64,000 nucleotides of DNA from Oryzibacter oryziterrae (GTDB lineage: Bacteria; Pseudomonadota; Alphaproteobacteria; Rhizobiales; Pleomorphomonadaceae). This document shows, piece after piece, positions 18,067-27,539 of this stretch. Made by a program: the position numbers and the translations under genes. Where the stretch lies: positions 170,886-234,885 of the forward strand of contig NZ_JAKJIC010000005.1 of the NCBI RefSeq assembly GCF_021864535.1, read 5' to 3'. Below the pieces are notes generated by a model. The model did no database searches. It was not told the origin of the DNA and worked only from the letters and a program-made list of their open reading frames with translations. Numbering within the stretch: the stretch's first letter is position 1; each line of letters starts with the position of its first letter.

Positions 18067-18750
18067 ATGACCGCTCGCAAGATATTGATTGTCGACGATG
18101 ATCCCGACCTGCGCGAAGCCCTTGTCGAACAGCTGTCGCTGTTCGAGGAGTTCGAGCCGCTGGAGGCCGAGTCCGCCACCAAGGGCGTGCAGGCGGCTCG
18201 CGCAGCCCACGTCGACCTGGTGCTGATGGACGTCGGCCTGCCCGACATGGATGGCCGCGAAGCCGTGAAAATCCTGCGCAAGGGCGGCTATGCCGGTCCG
18301 GTCATCATGCTGACCGGCCATGACACCGACAGCGACCAGATCCTCGGGCTCGAGGCCGGCGCCAACGACTATGTGACCAAGCCCTTCAAGTTCGCGGTCC
18401 TGCTCGCTCGCGTGCGCGCCCAGTTGCGTCAGCACGAGCAGTCGGAAGAGGCCGTCTTCACCATTGGGCCCTATACTTTCCGCCCCTCGGCCAAGCTCCT
18501 CGTCGACGCCAAGGGCGGCAAGGTGCGCCTGACCGAAAAGGAAACGTCGATCCTGAAATATCTCTATCGCGCCGGCGACAAGGTGATCACCCGCGATGTG
18601 CTGCTGCATGAGGTCTGGGGCTATAACGCCGGCATCACCACGCACACGCTGGAGACCCACATCTACCGCTTGCGCCAGAAGATCGAAAAGGACCCGGCAA
18701 ACGCCCAGCTGCTGGTCACCGAAGGCGGCGGCTACAAACTGATTCCTTGA
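18067..18750 (+). CDS. cenR: OmpR-family response regulator, CenR/OtpR-like
   Basis: A two-component DNA-binding regulator of 227 residues. The receiver domain has the acidic pocket D-D-D at 10-12, the phosphoacceptor aspartate 55 (L-M-D-V-G-L-P-D) and lysine in V-T-K-P-F; the C-terminal winged helix ends with T-H-T-L-E-T-H-I-Y-R-L-R-Q-K-I. The sequence and the neighbouring cyclic-nucleotide-binding gene match the CenR (Caulobacter) / OtpR (Brucella) group, which controls envelope integrity and is essential or nearly so in several species. No sensor kinase lies beside it, as usual for CenR. The subfamily name is from memory of the family. Confidence 0.8.
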   Translation: MTARKILIVDDDPDLREALVEQLSLFEEFEPLEAESATKGVQAARAAHVDLVLMDVGLPDMDGREAVKILRKGGYAGPVIMLTGHDTDSDQILGLEAGANDYVTKPFKFAVLLARVRAQLRQHEQSEEAVFTIGPYTFRPSAKLLVDAKGGKVRLTEKETSILKYLYRAGDKVITRDVLLHEVWGYNAGITTHTLETHIYRLRQKIEKDPANAQLLVTEGGGYKLIP

Positions 18751-18838
18751 GCCGGGATTTTTGATTCTGCTGTGCAATCGGGGCCAACCGACGATTTGCC
18801 CGATTCACCTCCAGCCTCGTGCATGCTAACAAGATGAA

Positions 18839-18865
18839 CCGGTCCGGGCTTCTGCCCGGGACCGG
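18839..18865 (+). terminator. Hairpin between the response regulator and the cyclic-nucleotide-binding gene
   Basis: CCGGTCC-GGGC pairs with GCCC-GGGACCGG around a TTCT loop, with one bulged G. No T-run follows on either strand, so it may attenuate or stabilise RNA rather than terminate. It begins 89 bases after the response-regulator stop. Confidence 0.45.
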
Positions 18866-18904
18866 ATCGGCATGTTGCCGGCATTGCGATGGCTTGACCC
18901 CTTC

Positions 18905-19363
18905 ATGAGTCTCGAAAACGACATTCACCTGCTTGGTCAGGTGCCAATCTTGTCGGACTTTTCCGAGGACAAGCTGCGTCTGCTCGCCTTCTCGTCAGAA
19001 AACCGCAGCTATCGGGACGGCCAACGTCTCTTTGCGGCTGGCGACCGAGCCGACTGTGCCTTCATCGTGTCGCAGGGACAGGTGGCGCTCAGTCCGCCGG
19101 ACAACGCGGCACTGCCCACGAGCATCGTCGGGCCAGGTGAAATCATCGGCGAGCTATCGCTGATTGTTGACGGAGAGCGCCCCTATTCGGCAGTCGCCCG
19201 CGGTGCCGTGACCGTCATCCAGATCCGCCGGCCGTTGTTCCGGCGCATGCTCGATGAGTTCCCTGAAATCGCCGAAAGCCTGCAACAGCGTATTGCGGAA
19301 GGTCTGCGCGGCACCTCGGCCGCGCTGATGCGCGTGCGCGACCGCATTGATCGCATCGGCTGA
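18905..19363 (+). CDS. Cyclic-nucleotide-binding domain protein
   Basis: A 152-residue protein made of one CRP/PKA-type cyclic-nucleotide-binding domain (L-F-A-A-G-D-R-A-D-C-A-F-I-V-S-Q-G, then G-P-G-E-I-I-G-E-L-S-L-I-V-D-G-E-R-P-Y-S-A-V-A). G-E-L-S and R-P-Y-S match the phosphate-binding cassette positions. There is no DNA-binding helix-turn-helix, so it is not a CRP-type transcription factor. The Brucella equivalent next to otpR is annotated as a cAMP-dependent kinase regulatory subunit. The ATG at 18905 fits homologue lengths; one at 18872 adds 11 residues. Confidence 0.88.
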   Translation: MSLENDIHLLGQVPILSDFSEDKLRLLAFSSENRSYRDGQRLFAAGDRADCAFIVSQGQVALSPPDNAALPTSIVGPGEIIGELSLIVDGERPYSAVARGAVTVIQIRRPLFRRMLDEFPEIAESLQQRIAEGLRGTSAALMRVRDRIDRIG

Positions 19364-19417
19364 CGCTGCCCGCAAAGGCGTGCGGGCTGCCATCTCCTTC
19401 TGCGCCCTGCACTCGGA

Positions 19418-20230
19418 TCAGAACTTGAAGCTGGCGATCACCGGCGCATGGTCGGACGGGCGATCCCAGTCGCGGGCGTCTTTCAGCACACGCAGTCCAG
19501 TCGCCTTTTCCGCAAGAGCCGGATGCGCCCAGATATGATCGAGGCGGCGCCCCTTGTCGGCGGCACGCCAGTCCTTGGCGCGATAGCTCCACCACGAATA
19601 GAGCTTGTCGTCCATCGGCACGAACTTGCGCATCACGTCGACCCAGCCGCCCGCTTCGCGCACGGCCTCCAGCTTCTCGCACTCGATCGGCGTATGGCTG
19701 ACGATCTTGAGGAGTGCCTTGTGCGACCAGACGTCCTGCTCATAGGGCGCCACATTGAGGTCACCCACCACGATATCGGGCATGTCGGGCGAGGCTGTCG
19801 GCAGCCACGCCTTCATCTCGTCGAGAAAGCGCAGCTTGTGCTCGAACTTGTCGTTGATGGCCGGATCCGGCTCGTCGCCACCGGCGGGGACGTAGAAGTT
19901 ATGCACCCGCAGTTTCTGCCCACCCACCTCGACGGCCACCGAAACATAGCGCGGATCTCCACCCTTGCCGCAGAAGTCGCGGCTGTGGACATCGACGAGC
20001 GGCAGACGCGAGATCACTCCGACACCGTGGTAGCCGCCCCGTCCGCCGTTGAGGGCGAAATGGTCATAGCCGAGCTTGCGAAAATCGGAGGAAGGGAACT
20101 GGGCGTCCTGGCACTTGGTTTCCTGCAGGAACAGAAGATCCGGCGCTTCCTCGTTGAGAAGCCGCTCGACGATCAAGCGACGCATGCGAACGGAATTGAT
20201 GTTCCAGGTGGCGATCTTCAGCGAAGTCAT
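19418..20230 (-). CDS. xthA: Exodeoxyribonuclease III
   Basis: A 270-residue AP endonuclease / 3'-5' exonuclease of the exonuclease-endonuclease-phosphatase family, used in base excision repair. It has the starting K-I-A-T-W-N-I-N-S-V-R, L-L-F-L-Q-E-T-K with the metal-binding glutamate, V-V-G-D-L-N-V-A-P, and the catalytic end W-D-R-P-S-D-H-A-P-V. The ATG at 20230 is preferred to the TTG before it. Confidence 0.96.
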   Translation of the reverse strand: MTSLKIATWNINSVRMRRLIVERLLNEEAPDLLFLQETKCQDAQFPSSDFRKLGYDHFALNGGRGGYHGVGVISRLPLVDVHSRDFCGKGGDPRYVSVAVEVGGQKLRVHNFYVPAGGDEPDPAINDKFEHKLRFLDEMKAWLPTASPDMPDIVVGDLNVAPYEQDVWSHKALLKIVSHTPIECEKLEAVREAGGWVDVMRKFVPMDDKLYSWWSYRAKDWRAADKGRRLDHIWAHPALAEKATGLRVLKDARDWDRPSDHAPVIASFKF

Positions 20231-20345
20231 CAACGAGCCCTCATTCGTCGGCTGGTCCGCCGACAGCGAACCCTTGCAAACCGTCTATCAGCCTCTACTG
20301 CCAGAACCTGACAACTGCATTCGTCAGGTCGGCCATGGCCTGCAC

Positions 20346-20383
20346 CCAAAAGAAAAGGCTCGCACGGTGACCGCGCGAGCCTT
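20346..20383 (-). terminator. Terminator of the rpsP-rimM-trmD-rplS region
   Basis: On the minus strand AAGGCTCGC pairs with GCGAGCCTT around a short loop, followed by TTTCTTTT. It lies about 30 bases after the rplS stop, a textbook intrinsic terminator. Confidence 0.9.
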
Positions 20384-20411
20384 GAACTTCTTCATGCCTG
20401 AGATCGGCAGA

Positions 20412-20816
20412 TCACTTGGCGGCCTTGGCAGCTTCGTTGAGCTTGCGGGCGCGGGCGTTGGTGGCCTCGAAGATACGGGCCGACTTGCCGCGCAGGTCGC
20501 GCAGATAGTAGAGCTTGGCGCGACGGACCTTACCGCGGCGCACGACGTCCAGCGACTCGATCAGCGGCGAGTAGACCGGGAACACGCGCTCCACGCCTTC
20601 GCCATAGGAGATCTTGCGAACGGTGAAGCTCTCGTTGAGGCCGCCACCCTTGCGGGCGATCACGACGCCTTCATAGGCCTGCACGCGGGTGCGGTTGCCT
20701 TCGGTGACCTTCACGTTGACGCGAACGGTATCGCCGGGGGAGAACTGCGGCAGCACGCGCTGCGCAGAAATGGCGGCGATCTGCTCGGCTTCGAGTTCCT
20801 GGATGATGTTGCTCAT
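20412..20816 (-). CDS. rplS: 50S ribosomal protein L19
   Basis: Ribosomal protein L19 sits at the interface of the two ribosomal subunits. The 134-residue protein has the family stretch [13 protein letters not shown] and [15 protein letters not shown], and ends with [14 protein letters not shown]. The C-terminal tail after K-S-A-R-I is longer than in E. coli L19, as in other alphaproteobacteria. It closes the rpsP-rimM-trmD-rplS group; about 175 bases separate it from trmD, enough for its own promoter. Confidence 0.98.
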   Translation of the reverse strand: MSNIIQELEAEQIAAISAQRVLPQFSPGDTVRVNVKVTEGNRTRVQAYEGVVIARKGGGLNESFTVRKISYGEGVERVFPVYSPLIESLDVVRRGKVRRAKLYYLRDLRGKSARIFEATNARARKLNEAAKAAK

Positions 20817-20991
20817 CGCGGGTATTCCTTCTTGCTTGGTTGAGACGACCAGAGCGCCCGCACAAATCGTCAAGCGACGGGGGCGAATACGTCGATCATC
20901 GCGGATGATGCGAGATATGGGCCGGGTCCATACACGAGCCCGGAGCGTTTGTCGACTCCACGGCGCCAAAAATCGCTGAGCGACCGGCGAT

Positions 20992-21699
20992 TCAGGTCTT
21001 TTTGGCAGCCTGATGCGCAAGCCAGAGGTCAGGGCGCCGGGAGGCCGTGGTTTCCTCGGCGTTGCGCTTGCGCCAGGCATCGACCTTGGCGTGATCGCCG
21101 GAGAGCAGGACGGGCGGAATGTCCTCGCCTTCGAACACCGGCGGCTTGGTATACTGGGCGTGTTCGAGAAGCCCGGTCTCGAAACTCTCGGTCAGACCGG
21201 ACTGGTCGTTTCCCATGACACCGGGCAGCAGCCGGACGATGGCATCGAGCACCACGGTGGCCGCCACTTCGCCGCCCGACAGCACATAGTCGCCGATCGA
21301 CACTTCCTCGAGGCCGCGACGGCTGATAACCCGCTCGTCGACGCCTTCGAAGCGGCCGCACAGGATGACCACGCCCGGTCCGGCCGCGAGGTCACGCACG
21401 CGGGCCTGCGACAGCGGACGGCCACGTGGCGTCATGACAAGGCGCGGCCGAAGATCGTCTGCAGGGCAAACGGCGTCGACCGCCCGCGCCAGCACGTCCG
21501 CCCGCATCACCATGCCAGGCCCACCGCCGGCCGGGGTGTCGTCCACATGCCGATGCTTGTCGAGAGCAAAGTCCCGGATCTGCGTCGTTCTGAGCGACCA
21601 GACGCCCTCAGCGAGCGCCCGCCCGGCAAGGCTGTGGCCAAGCGAGCCCGGAAACATCTCCGGATAGAGCGTCAGCACATCGGCGACAAAGCCCGTCAT
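20992..21699 (-). CDS. trmD: tRNA (guanine-37-N1)-methyltransferase
   Basis: TrmD methylates G37 beside the anticodon and prevents frameshifting. At 235 residues it is a SPOUT-fold enzyme with L-T-L-Y-P-E-M-F-P at the start, the trefoil-knot motifs [17 protein letters not shown] and [10 protein letters not shown], and P-P-V-L-L-S-G-D-H in the C-terminal domain. The start overlaps the rimM stop by four bases. Confidence 0.98.
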   Translation of the reverse strand: MTGFVADVLTLYPEMFPGSLGHSLAGRALAEGVWSLRTTQIRDFALDKHRHVDDTPAGGGPGMVMRADVLARAVDAVCPADDLRPRLVMTPRGRPLSQARVRDLAAGPGVVILCGRFEGVDERVISRRGLEEVSIGDYVLSGGEVAATVVLDAIVRLLPGVMGNDQSGLTESFETGLLEHAQYTKPPVFEGEDIPPVLLSGDHAKVDAWRKRNAEETTASRRPDLWLAHQAAKKT

Positions 21700-22253
21700 G
21701 CCTCACCTCCCTGCCCCTCAGCGTCGGCGGGCGGCTCCTCATCAACCAGCAAGCCTTCCGGCGGATCGATCAGCAAACGACCGCCGGCAAAGTCCAGCGT
21801 CGGCACCACCGCACGAGTGAAGGGGACATAGATCGACTTGGCGCCGGGCCGCTTGACGTCGAGGAGATCATCGGCCCCGAAATTCACGACCGCCGTGACG
21901 ACGCCGACCTTGTCGCCCGCCAGCGTCTCTACCGACAGGCCAATCAGATCCGCATGGTAGAACTCATCTTCCTCCGGCTCGGGCAAGGCGGAGCGATCGA
22001 CATATAGCTTGGTGCGCGTAAGCCGTTCGGCAGCCGTACGGTCGGCAACCCCCTCGAAGGCGACCACCAGCATATCGTCCTTGAGGGGACGCAGCGACTT
22101 GACGCGAAAGACATTGCCCTTCGCATCATGCAGCGGGCCATAGTCAGCAAGGGCTTCCGGCGCTTCCGTATGCGACTTCACCCGAACCTCACCGCGCACC
22201 CCATGGGCAGCGCCGATTTCGGCGAGCAAGACCTGCGACTTGTCGAGGCTCAT
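21696..22253 (-). CDS. rimM: Ribosome maturation factor RimM
   Basis: RimM binds ribosomal protein S19 and helps assemble the 30S head. The 185-residue protein has the N-terminal barrel ([14 protein letters not shown]) and the PRC-barrel C-terminal domain ([10 protein letters not shown] and Y-V-P-F-T). The tail is acidic and proline-rich. It is translationally coupled to trmD and follows rpsP after a terminator-like hairpin. Confidence 0.96.
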   Translation of the reverse strand: MSLDKSQVLLAEIGAAHGVRGEVRVKSHTEAPEALADYGPLHDAKGNVFRVKSLRPLKDDMLVVAFEGVADRTAAERLTRTKLYVDRSALPEPEEDEFYHADLIGLSVETLAGDKVGVVTAVVNFGADDLLDVKRPGAKSIYVPFTRAVVPTLDFAGGRLLIDPPEGLLVDEEPPADAEGQGGEA

Positions 22254-22274
22254 GACAGTTCATCCCGTGCAAGC

Positions 22275-22307
22275 AAAAAGGACCGCCCCGCACAGGCGGA
22301 ACGGTCC
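22275..22307 (-). terminator. Attenuator-like terminator between rpsP and rimM
   Basis: GGACCG pairs with CGGTCC around a GC-rich interior, followed by a T-run on the minus strand. Its position 74 bases after the rpsP stop and before rimM suggests partial termination, which would give more S16 protein than RimM and TrmD. The stem is interrupted, so efficiency is uncertain. Confidence 0.6.
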
Positions 22308-22380
22308 AAACGTCGGCCATGACTGCAAGCGCCGGGATACCCCACGGCGCTCACCCGTCAGAACCAATCTCCACCTCCGA

Positions 22381-22728
22381 TCACTCGGAAGCAGCGGCCT
22401 TCTCGGCGCGCTCGGCGGCGCGTTCCTTGGCCTTGGCACCCGGCTCGGCCTTGTTGGGGTTGTTGCGGGCTTCGCGCTTGACGAGGCCGGCCTTGTCGAG
22501 GAAGCGCAGGACACGGTCGGTGGCCTGGGCGCCCTGGCCGAGCCAGTACTGGGCGCGCTCGGTGTTCAGAACCACGCGGCCTTCGGCGTCGTCGGCCAGC
22601 ATCGGGTTGAAGGTGCCAATCTTCTCGATGAAGCGGCCGTCGCGCGGGGCGCGGGCGTCGGCGATGACGATCGAATAGTGCGGACGCTTCTTGGCGCCAC
22701 CACGGGCGAGACGGATCTTGAGGGACAT
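22381..22728 (-). CDS. rpsP: 30S ribosomal protein S16
   Basis: A small-subunit assembly protein of 115 residues with the family start [18 protein letters not shown] and [10 protein letters not shown]. The C-terminal 30 residues form a lysine/alanine/glutamate-rich tail ([17 protein letters not shown]) beyond the E. coli length, as commonly seen in alphaproteobacteria. It lies 32 bases after the chorismate mutase gene. Confidence 0.98.
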   Translation of the reverse strand: MSLKIRLARGGAKKRPHYSIVIADARAPRDGRFIEKIGTFNPMLADDAEGRVVLNTERAQYWLGQGAQATDRVLRFLDKAGLVKREARNNPNKAEPGAKAKERAAERAEKAAASE

Positions 22729-22760
22729 GTTTCTACTCCAGTTTCAGTTTGTCCACCGCG

Positions 22761-23054
22761 TCAGCGGCGGAAGGCTTCGTGGTGCCGGATGACTTCCTTG
22801 ATGATGAAATTCAGGAAAGTCTCGGCGAAGTCGGGATCGAGATTGGCCGAAACGGCCAGCGACCGAAGCCGCTCGATCTGGGCTTGTTCCCGCGCCGGAT
22901 CGGCGGGGGGCAAATTGTGTTCGGCCTTGAGCTTGCCCACCTTCTGGGTGCACTTGAAGCGTTCGGCCAGCATGTGCACCAGCGCTGCGTCGATATTGTC
23001 GATGGACGCCCGCAGGGACAAAAGCTCGTTCATGACGGGATCGGTAAGGCTCAT
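22761..23054 (-). CDS. Chorismate mutase, AroQ type
   Basis: A 97-residue all-helical enzyme that converts chorismate to prephenate for phenylalanine and tyrosine. The pattern L-R-A-S-I-D-N-I-D-A-A-L-V-H-M-L-A-E-R, then K-V-G-x-x-K, and a C-terminal I-I-K-E-V-I-R-H-H-E matches the AroQ family, including the active-site arginine and lysine. It overlaps ffh by four bases and precedes rpsP; this ffh-chorismate mutase-rpsP arrangement is typical of Hyphomicrobiales. Confidence 0.92.
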   Translation of the reverse strand: MSLTDPVMNELLSLRASIDNIDAALVHMLAERFKCTQKVGKLKAEHNLPPADPAREQAQIERLRSLAVSANLDPDFAETFLNFIIKEVIRHHEAFRR

Positions 23055-24595
23055 TTCTTCGTGGGCCCCTTGCCAAAACCGGGAAGGCCGGGAAGTCCCG
23101 GCAGTTTGCCGCCCGGCAGACCGGGCAGACCGCCGGGCATCGGCGGCAGTCCTTTGGGCAAGCCCGGCGGCAATCCGCCCGGGCCGACGCCCATGTCCTT
23201 GGCCATCTTCTCAAGCTGGGCCGGATCCATCTTGGACAGATCGGGCATGCCGCCACCGCCCAGCATCGAGCCCAGCTTGCCGAACAGGCCGCCCTTCTGC
23301 TTGCCCATGGCCTTCATCACGTCGGCCATCTGGCGGTGCATCTTCAGCACCTTGTTGACCTCGGCCACATCCGTGCCCGAACCTGCGGCAATGCGCTTGC
23401 GACGCTTGAAGTCGATGATGGCCGGCTTGACCCGTTCCTTCTTGTTCATCGACTGGATCACGGCAATCTGCCGGCCGATGAAGCGATCATCGATGCCGGC
23501 GGCAGCCAGCTGGCCCTTCATCTTGCCCATGCCAGGCATCAGGCCGAGAATGCCACCCATGCCGCCGAGCTTCTGCATCTGACGGAGCTGATCGGCGAGA
23601 TCGTTCATGTCGAACTCGCCCTTGCTCATCTTGGCGGCCATCTTCGCCGCCTTTTCGGCGTCGATATTAGCAGCCGCCTTCTCGACCAGGGCGACGATGT
23701 CGCCCATTCCGAGAATGCGATCGGCAACGCGCGAGGGATGGAAGTCCTCGAGCGCGTCAGCCTTTTCGCCAACGCCCATCAGCTTGATCGGCTTGCCGGT
23801 GACGGCGCGCATCGAGAGCGCCGCACCACCACGACCGTCACCGTCGACGCGCGTCAGCACGATGCCGGTGATGCCGATCTGACCGTCGAAGGCGCGCGCG
23901 GTATTGACCGCGTCCTGACCGGTCAGCGCATCGGCGACCAGCAGCACTTCATGGGGATTGGTGAGCCGCTTGACCTCGGCGGCCTCGCTCATCAGCGCGT
24001 CATCCACCGTCACGCGGCCAGCGGTGTCGAGGATCACCACATCATAGCCACCAAGCTTGGCGGCGGTAATGGCCCGCTGGGCGATCTCGACGGCAGACTG
24101 GCCTGCCACGATCGGCAGCGTCTCGATGCCATTCTGCTGGCCAAGGATCTTGAGCTGCTCCATGGCCGCCGGACGACGCGTGTCCAGCGAGGCCATCAGC
24201 ACCTTCTTGCGCTGACGCTCGGTGAGACGACGGGCGATCTTCGCCGTCGTCGTGGTCTTGCCCGAACCCTGCAGACCGACCATCAGGATCGGCACCGGAG
24301 CCGGCGCTTCGAGATCGATCGGCGAAGCATCCGAGCCCAGCATCTCGATCAGCTGGTCATGGACGATCTTGACGACCATCTGGCCGGGAGTGACCGACTT
24401 CACCACCTCGACGCCGACGGCGCGCGCCTTCACCTTGTCGGTGAAGGACTTGACCACATCGAGCGCCACATCGGCCTCGAGCAGGGCGCGGCGTACTTCA
24501 CGCATCGCCTCGGCGACGTCAGCCTCCGACAGCGCACCGCGGCGGGTGAGCTTGTCGAATATGCCGGACAGGCGATCGGAAAGGCTTTCGAACAT
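23051..24595 (-). CDS. ffh: Signal recognition particle protein Ffh
   Basis: The SRP GTPase that binds signal peptides and 4.5S RNA and docks with FtsY. From the ATG at 24595 the protein has 514 residues: an N domain, G domain with G-L-Q-G-S-G-K-T-T-T, D-T-A-G-R and T-R-V-D-G-D, and a methionine-rich M domain with R-R-K-R-I-A-A-G-S-G. The tail is a long glycine/proline/leucine-rich stretch (repeats of G-L-P) that is low in complexity. The frame is open further upstream to 24838, but nothing there resembles Ffh. The receptor gene ftsY is 3 kb away on the other strand. Confidence 0.97.
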   Translation of the reverse strand: MFESLSDRLSGIFDKLTRRGALSEADVAEAMREVRRALLEADVALDVVKSFTDKVKARAVGVEVVKSVTPGQMVVKIVHDQLIEMLGSDASPIDLEAPAPVPILMVGLQGSGKTTTTAKIARRLTERQRKKVLMASLDTRRPAAMEQLKILGQQNGIETLPIVAGQSAVEIAQRAITAAKLGGYDVVILDTAGRVTVDDALMSEAAEVKRLTNPHEVLLVADALTGQDAVNTARAFDGQIGITGIVLTRVDGDGRGGAALSMRAVTGKPIKLMGVGEKADALEDFHPSRVADRILGMGDIVALVEKAAANIDAEKAAKMAAKMSKGEFDMNDLADQLRQMQKLGGMGGILGLMPGMGKMKGQLAAAGIDDRFIGRQIAVIQSMNKKERVKPAIIDFKRRKRIAAGSGTDVAEVNKVLKMHRQMADVMKAMGKQKGGLFGKLGSMLGGGGMPDLSKMDPAQLEKMAKDMGVGPGGLPPGLPKGLPPMPGGLPGLPGGKLPGLPGLPGFGKGPTKK

Positions 24596-24873
24596 CGTCG
24601 GGTTCCTGTGCGAGCGGGACGGGTCCAGCTCATATGGTTCCGCATCCGCCAAAACCAAGCGCCGCTTGCACCCGCGGGCGCGCAGCGCTGGCGGGTGTTG
24701 ACCTCCGGGATCATGGCCCCGGTCGGCGGCTCGCTTTCGGAAAATGCGAGAATTGAGCAGTCGACTAGCGCGTCCGCACCGACTTGTCAAGGAAATCGGC
24801 CGAATTTTCGCAACCACACTTCCTTTGCTCACGCACATTCTTCTATATGGAGCGGAGAAAATGAGGTCGCGAC

Positions 24874-25734
24874 ATGACGGCGGGCATACCCTTTGTGAAG
24901 ATGAACGGCATCGGCAACGAGATTGTGGTGCTGGATCTGCGTGACCGGCCTGAGCGCGTCAGCCCCGAGGCGGCCCGCGCCATTGCTGCCCGTGACGGCT
25001 CCTTCTTCGACCAGCTGATGGTCCTCTACCCGCCCCGCACGCCGGGCACCGACGCCTTCATGCGCATCTTCAACGTCGATGGGTCCGAGAGCAACGCCTG
25101 CGGCAACGGCACCCGTTGCGTCGGCCGTCGCCTGTTCGACGGAACGGGCAAGACCCGATTGACCCTCGAGACCAAGGCCGGTCTTCTGGGCGTCAACGAC
25201 AACCCGGACGGTCTCGTCACCGTCGACATGGGTGAACCGCGCTTTGACTGGAAGGACATCCCCCTGTCGGAAGCCTTCCACGACACCCGCGCCATTGAAC
25301 TGCAGATCGGCCCGATCGATGCTCCGATCCTGCATTCGCCGGCAGTGGTCAATGTCGGCAATCCGCACGCCATCTTCTGGGTCGACGACATCGCCGCCTA
25401 TGATCTTGCGGCCATCGGTCCGCTTCTCGAGAACCACCCTATGTTTCCCGAGCGCGCCAACATCTCGCTTGCCCATGTCACTGCGGCGGACGCGCTGACA
25501 CTGAAGGTCTGGGAACGTGGCGCCGGGCTGACGCGCGCCTGCGGTTCAGCCGCCTGCGCTGCTGCCGTGTCCGCAGCGCGTACCGGACGTACCGGGCGGA
25601 CGGTACGCGTCAGCCTGCCAGGCGGAGATCTCGTCATAGAATGGACGCAGAACAATCGCATCCTGATGACCGGCGCCACGGAACTTGAACACACCGGCAT
25701 CCTTCCGGACGAAATTTTCGGTTTAAAACAATAG
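24874..25734 (+). CDS. dapF: Diaminopimelate epimerase
   Basis: DapF interconverts LL- and meso-diaminopimelate for lysine and peptidoglycan. The two catalytic cysteines are visible in [10 protein letters not shown] and [11 protein letters not shown]. The start [10 protein letters not shown] is the family opening with N in place of the common H-G-L-G-N. Length 286 residues. It is divergent from ffh across a 278-base gap that must contain both promoters. Confidence 0.97.
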   Translation: MTAGIPFVKMNGIGNEIVVLDLRDRPERVSPEAARAIAARDGSFFDQLMVLYPPRTPGTDAFMRIFNVDGSESNACGNGTRCVGRRLFDGTGKTRLTLETKAGLLGVNDNPDGLVTVDMGEPRFDWKDIPLSEAFHDTRAIELQIGPIDAPILHSPAVVNVGNPHAIFWVDDIAAYDLAAIGPLLENHPMFPERANISLAHVTAADALTLKVWERGAGLTRACGSAACAAAVSAARTGRTGRTVRVSLPGGDLVIEWTQNNRILMTGATELEHTGILPDEIFGLKQ

Positions 25735-25846
25735 CTTATCTAATAAATTCGATCATTTGAATGTGATTCTGGTCCTTGGGCAGACCGTAAGTGGTGGCCA
25801 AGCCCCGACCGGGGCCACCCGTCACTTGCACAAAAGGAAGACCGAC

Positions 25847-26137
25847 ATGTCCAAGCTCATTGCCCTGATCGTCCTGGTCGCCGCCGGCCTGCACGGCTAT
25901 TTCTATCTTCAATACAAGACCGTAGACGCCTGCCAGGTGTCGGCCATCCGCCTCAAGAACGAAGTGCTCGGCACCATGCAGCTGCCGCCGGCGCTCAACC
26001 CGGCCGGCGCCGAGGGCGACGTCGTCAAGACCATCGCCAACAGCATCCGCGAAAAGAGCGGTATCGCCGAATGCTACCGCGGGGCCGTCTTCGCCCCGGA
26101 TGCCAAGGCCATCGGCATCCCCCTGCTCCGAGGCTGA
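25847..26137 (+). CDS. Small membrane-anchored or exported protein of unknown function
   Basis: I do not recognise a family. The 96-residue protein starts with a hydrophobic segment of about 14 residues (L-I-A-L-I-V-L-V-A-A-G-L) that could be an uncleaved anchor or signal peptide, then a polar domain with two cysteines (V-D-A-C-Q and A-E-C-Y) that could form a disulfide if exported. The ATG has AAGGAAG eight bases upstream. It sits between dapF and mtaB on the same strand, preceded by a GGTGGCC/GGCCACC hairpin without a T-run. Confidence 0.7.
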   Translation: MSKLIALIVLVAAGLHGYFYLQYKTVDACQVSAIRLKNEVLGTMQLPPALNPAGAEGDVVKTIANSIREKSGIAECYRGAVFAPDAKAIGIPLLRG

Positions 26138-26227
26138 AATCACGCGAAATTCCGCGGGGGGCTGGCATTTTGCCAGCCTTTCCGCCATATAGCCTGCCGT
26201 CACGCAACAATCGATCGGATCGACGGG

Positions 26228-27484
26228 ATGGCTATCGACGTGATCACCTTCGGCTGCCGGCTCAACACGGCCGAGTCGGAGGTGATGAAGAACAAGGCGC
26301 AGGCTGCCGGGCTGGAAAACGCTGTCCTGGTCAACACTTGCGCCGTCACCGGCGAAGCGGTTCGCCAGGCGCGGCAAGCCATCCGCAAGGCCCGGCGCGC
26401 CAATCCCGACGCCCGCATCATCGTCACCGGCTGCGCCGCCCAGACGTCTCCCGAGGTCTTCGCCAACATGGCCGAAGTCGACCTCGTGGTCGGCAATGCC
26501 GACAAACTCACTGAAACTGCTTACAATTCCGTCCCGGACTTCGGCGTGTCCGCCTCCGAGAAGACCCGCGTCAACGACATCATGAGCGTGCGGGAAACCG
26601 CGCTGCATCTGGTCGACGGCTTCGAAGGACGCACCCGTGCCTTCGTGCAGGTCCAGAACGGTTGCGACCATCGCTGCACCTTCTGCATCATCCCCTTCGG
26701 CCGCGGAAATTCGCGCTCCGTCCCCATGGGCGAGGTGGTTTCCCAGATCCGCAGACTGGTCGAGAACGGCTATCGCGAGGTGGTGCTGACCGGCGTCGAC
26801 CTCACCTCCTACGGCGCCGATTTGCCCGGAAATCCGCCACTTGGACGGCTGACCCGAGCGATCCTCAAGGACATTCCCGAGCTCTCCCGGCTCAGGATTT
26901 CCTCCATCGATTCGATCGAGGCCGACCCCGACCTGATGGCCGCCATCGCCGAGGAAGAGCGGCTGATGCCGCACATGCACCTGTCGCTGCAGCATGGCGA
27001 CAACCTCATCCTCAAGCGCATGAAGCGGCGGCATTCCCGCGAGGACGCGATCCGATTCTGCGAGGAAGCACGCAGACTTAGGCCGGACATGGTCTTCGGC
27101 GCCGACCTCATCGCCGGCTTCCCGACCGAGACCGAGGAGATGTTTGCCCGCTCGCTCGCCATCATCGAGGACTGCGGCATCACCCATGCCCACGTGTTCC
27201 CCTACTCGCCCCGTCCGGGCACGCCGGCAGCCAAGATGCCGCAAGTCGCCAATGTCACGGTTAAGGAACGCGCGGCCCTGTTGAGGGCGGCGGGAATGTC
27301 GGCATTTTGTCGCCATCTCGAGGCGCAGCAGGGACAGCGCCATCTTGTCCTGATAGAGAAGGACGGCATCGGCCGCACCGAGCAGTTCACGCTCACCGAA
27401 ATCGACTGTGGCAGCGCCGGCGACATCATCCCCGCCGTCGTGGTGGGGCACACCTCCCGCGGCCTCATCAGCCGCGCCGCCTGA
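26228..27484 (+). CDS. mtaB: tRNA t6A37 methylthiotransferase MtaB
   Basis: A radical-SAM enzyme that converts t6A at position 37 of tRNAs reading ANN codons to ms2t6A. The N-terminal UPF0004 domain has three cysteines for one iron-sulfur cluster (F-G-C-R-L-N, N-T-C-A-V-T, T-G-C-A-A-Q), followed by the radical-SAM motif C-D-H-R-C-T-F-C and a C-terminal TRAM-like region. The 418-residue length and single TRAM fit MtaB rather than MiaB. dapF-mtaB-ftsY is the usual order in Hyphomicrobiales. Confidence 0.94.
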   Translation: MAIDVITFGCRLNTAESEVMKNKAQAAGLENAVLVNTCAVTGEAVRQARQAIRKARRANPDARIIVTGCAAQTSPEVFANMAEVDLVVGNADKLTETAYNSVPDFGVSASEKTRVNDIMSVRETALHLVDGFEGRTRAFVQVQNGCDHRCTFCIIPFGRGNSRSVPMGEVVSQIRRLVENGYREVVLTGVDLTSYGADLPGNPPLGRLTRAILKDIPELSRLRISSIDSIEADPDLMAAIAEEERLMPHMHLSLQHGDNLILKRMKRRHSREDAIRFCEEARRLRPDMVFGADLIAGFPTETEEMFARSLAIIEDCGITHAHVFPYSPRPGTPAAKMPQVANVTVKERAALLRAAGMSAFCRHLEAQQGQRHLVLIEKDGIGRTEQFTLTEIDCGSAGDIIPAVVVGHTSRGLISRAA

Positions 27485-27539
27485 CGACCTGAGCCTGCAC
27501 GCTGAACCTGATCGGCGGCCGCTCCAGAAAGAACGCCAC

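Noticed and set aside
25793..25819. GGTGGCC/GGCCACC hairpin after dapF as a terminator
   Set aside because: No T-run follows on the plus strand, and the next gene starts 28 bases later on the same strand; it may only stabilise RNA.
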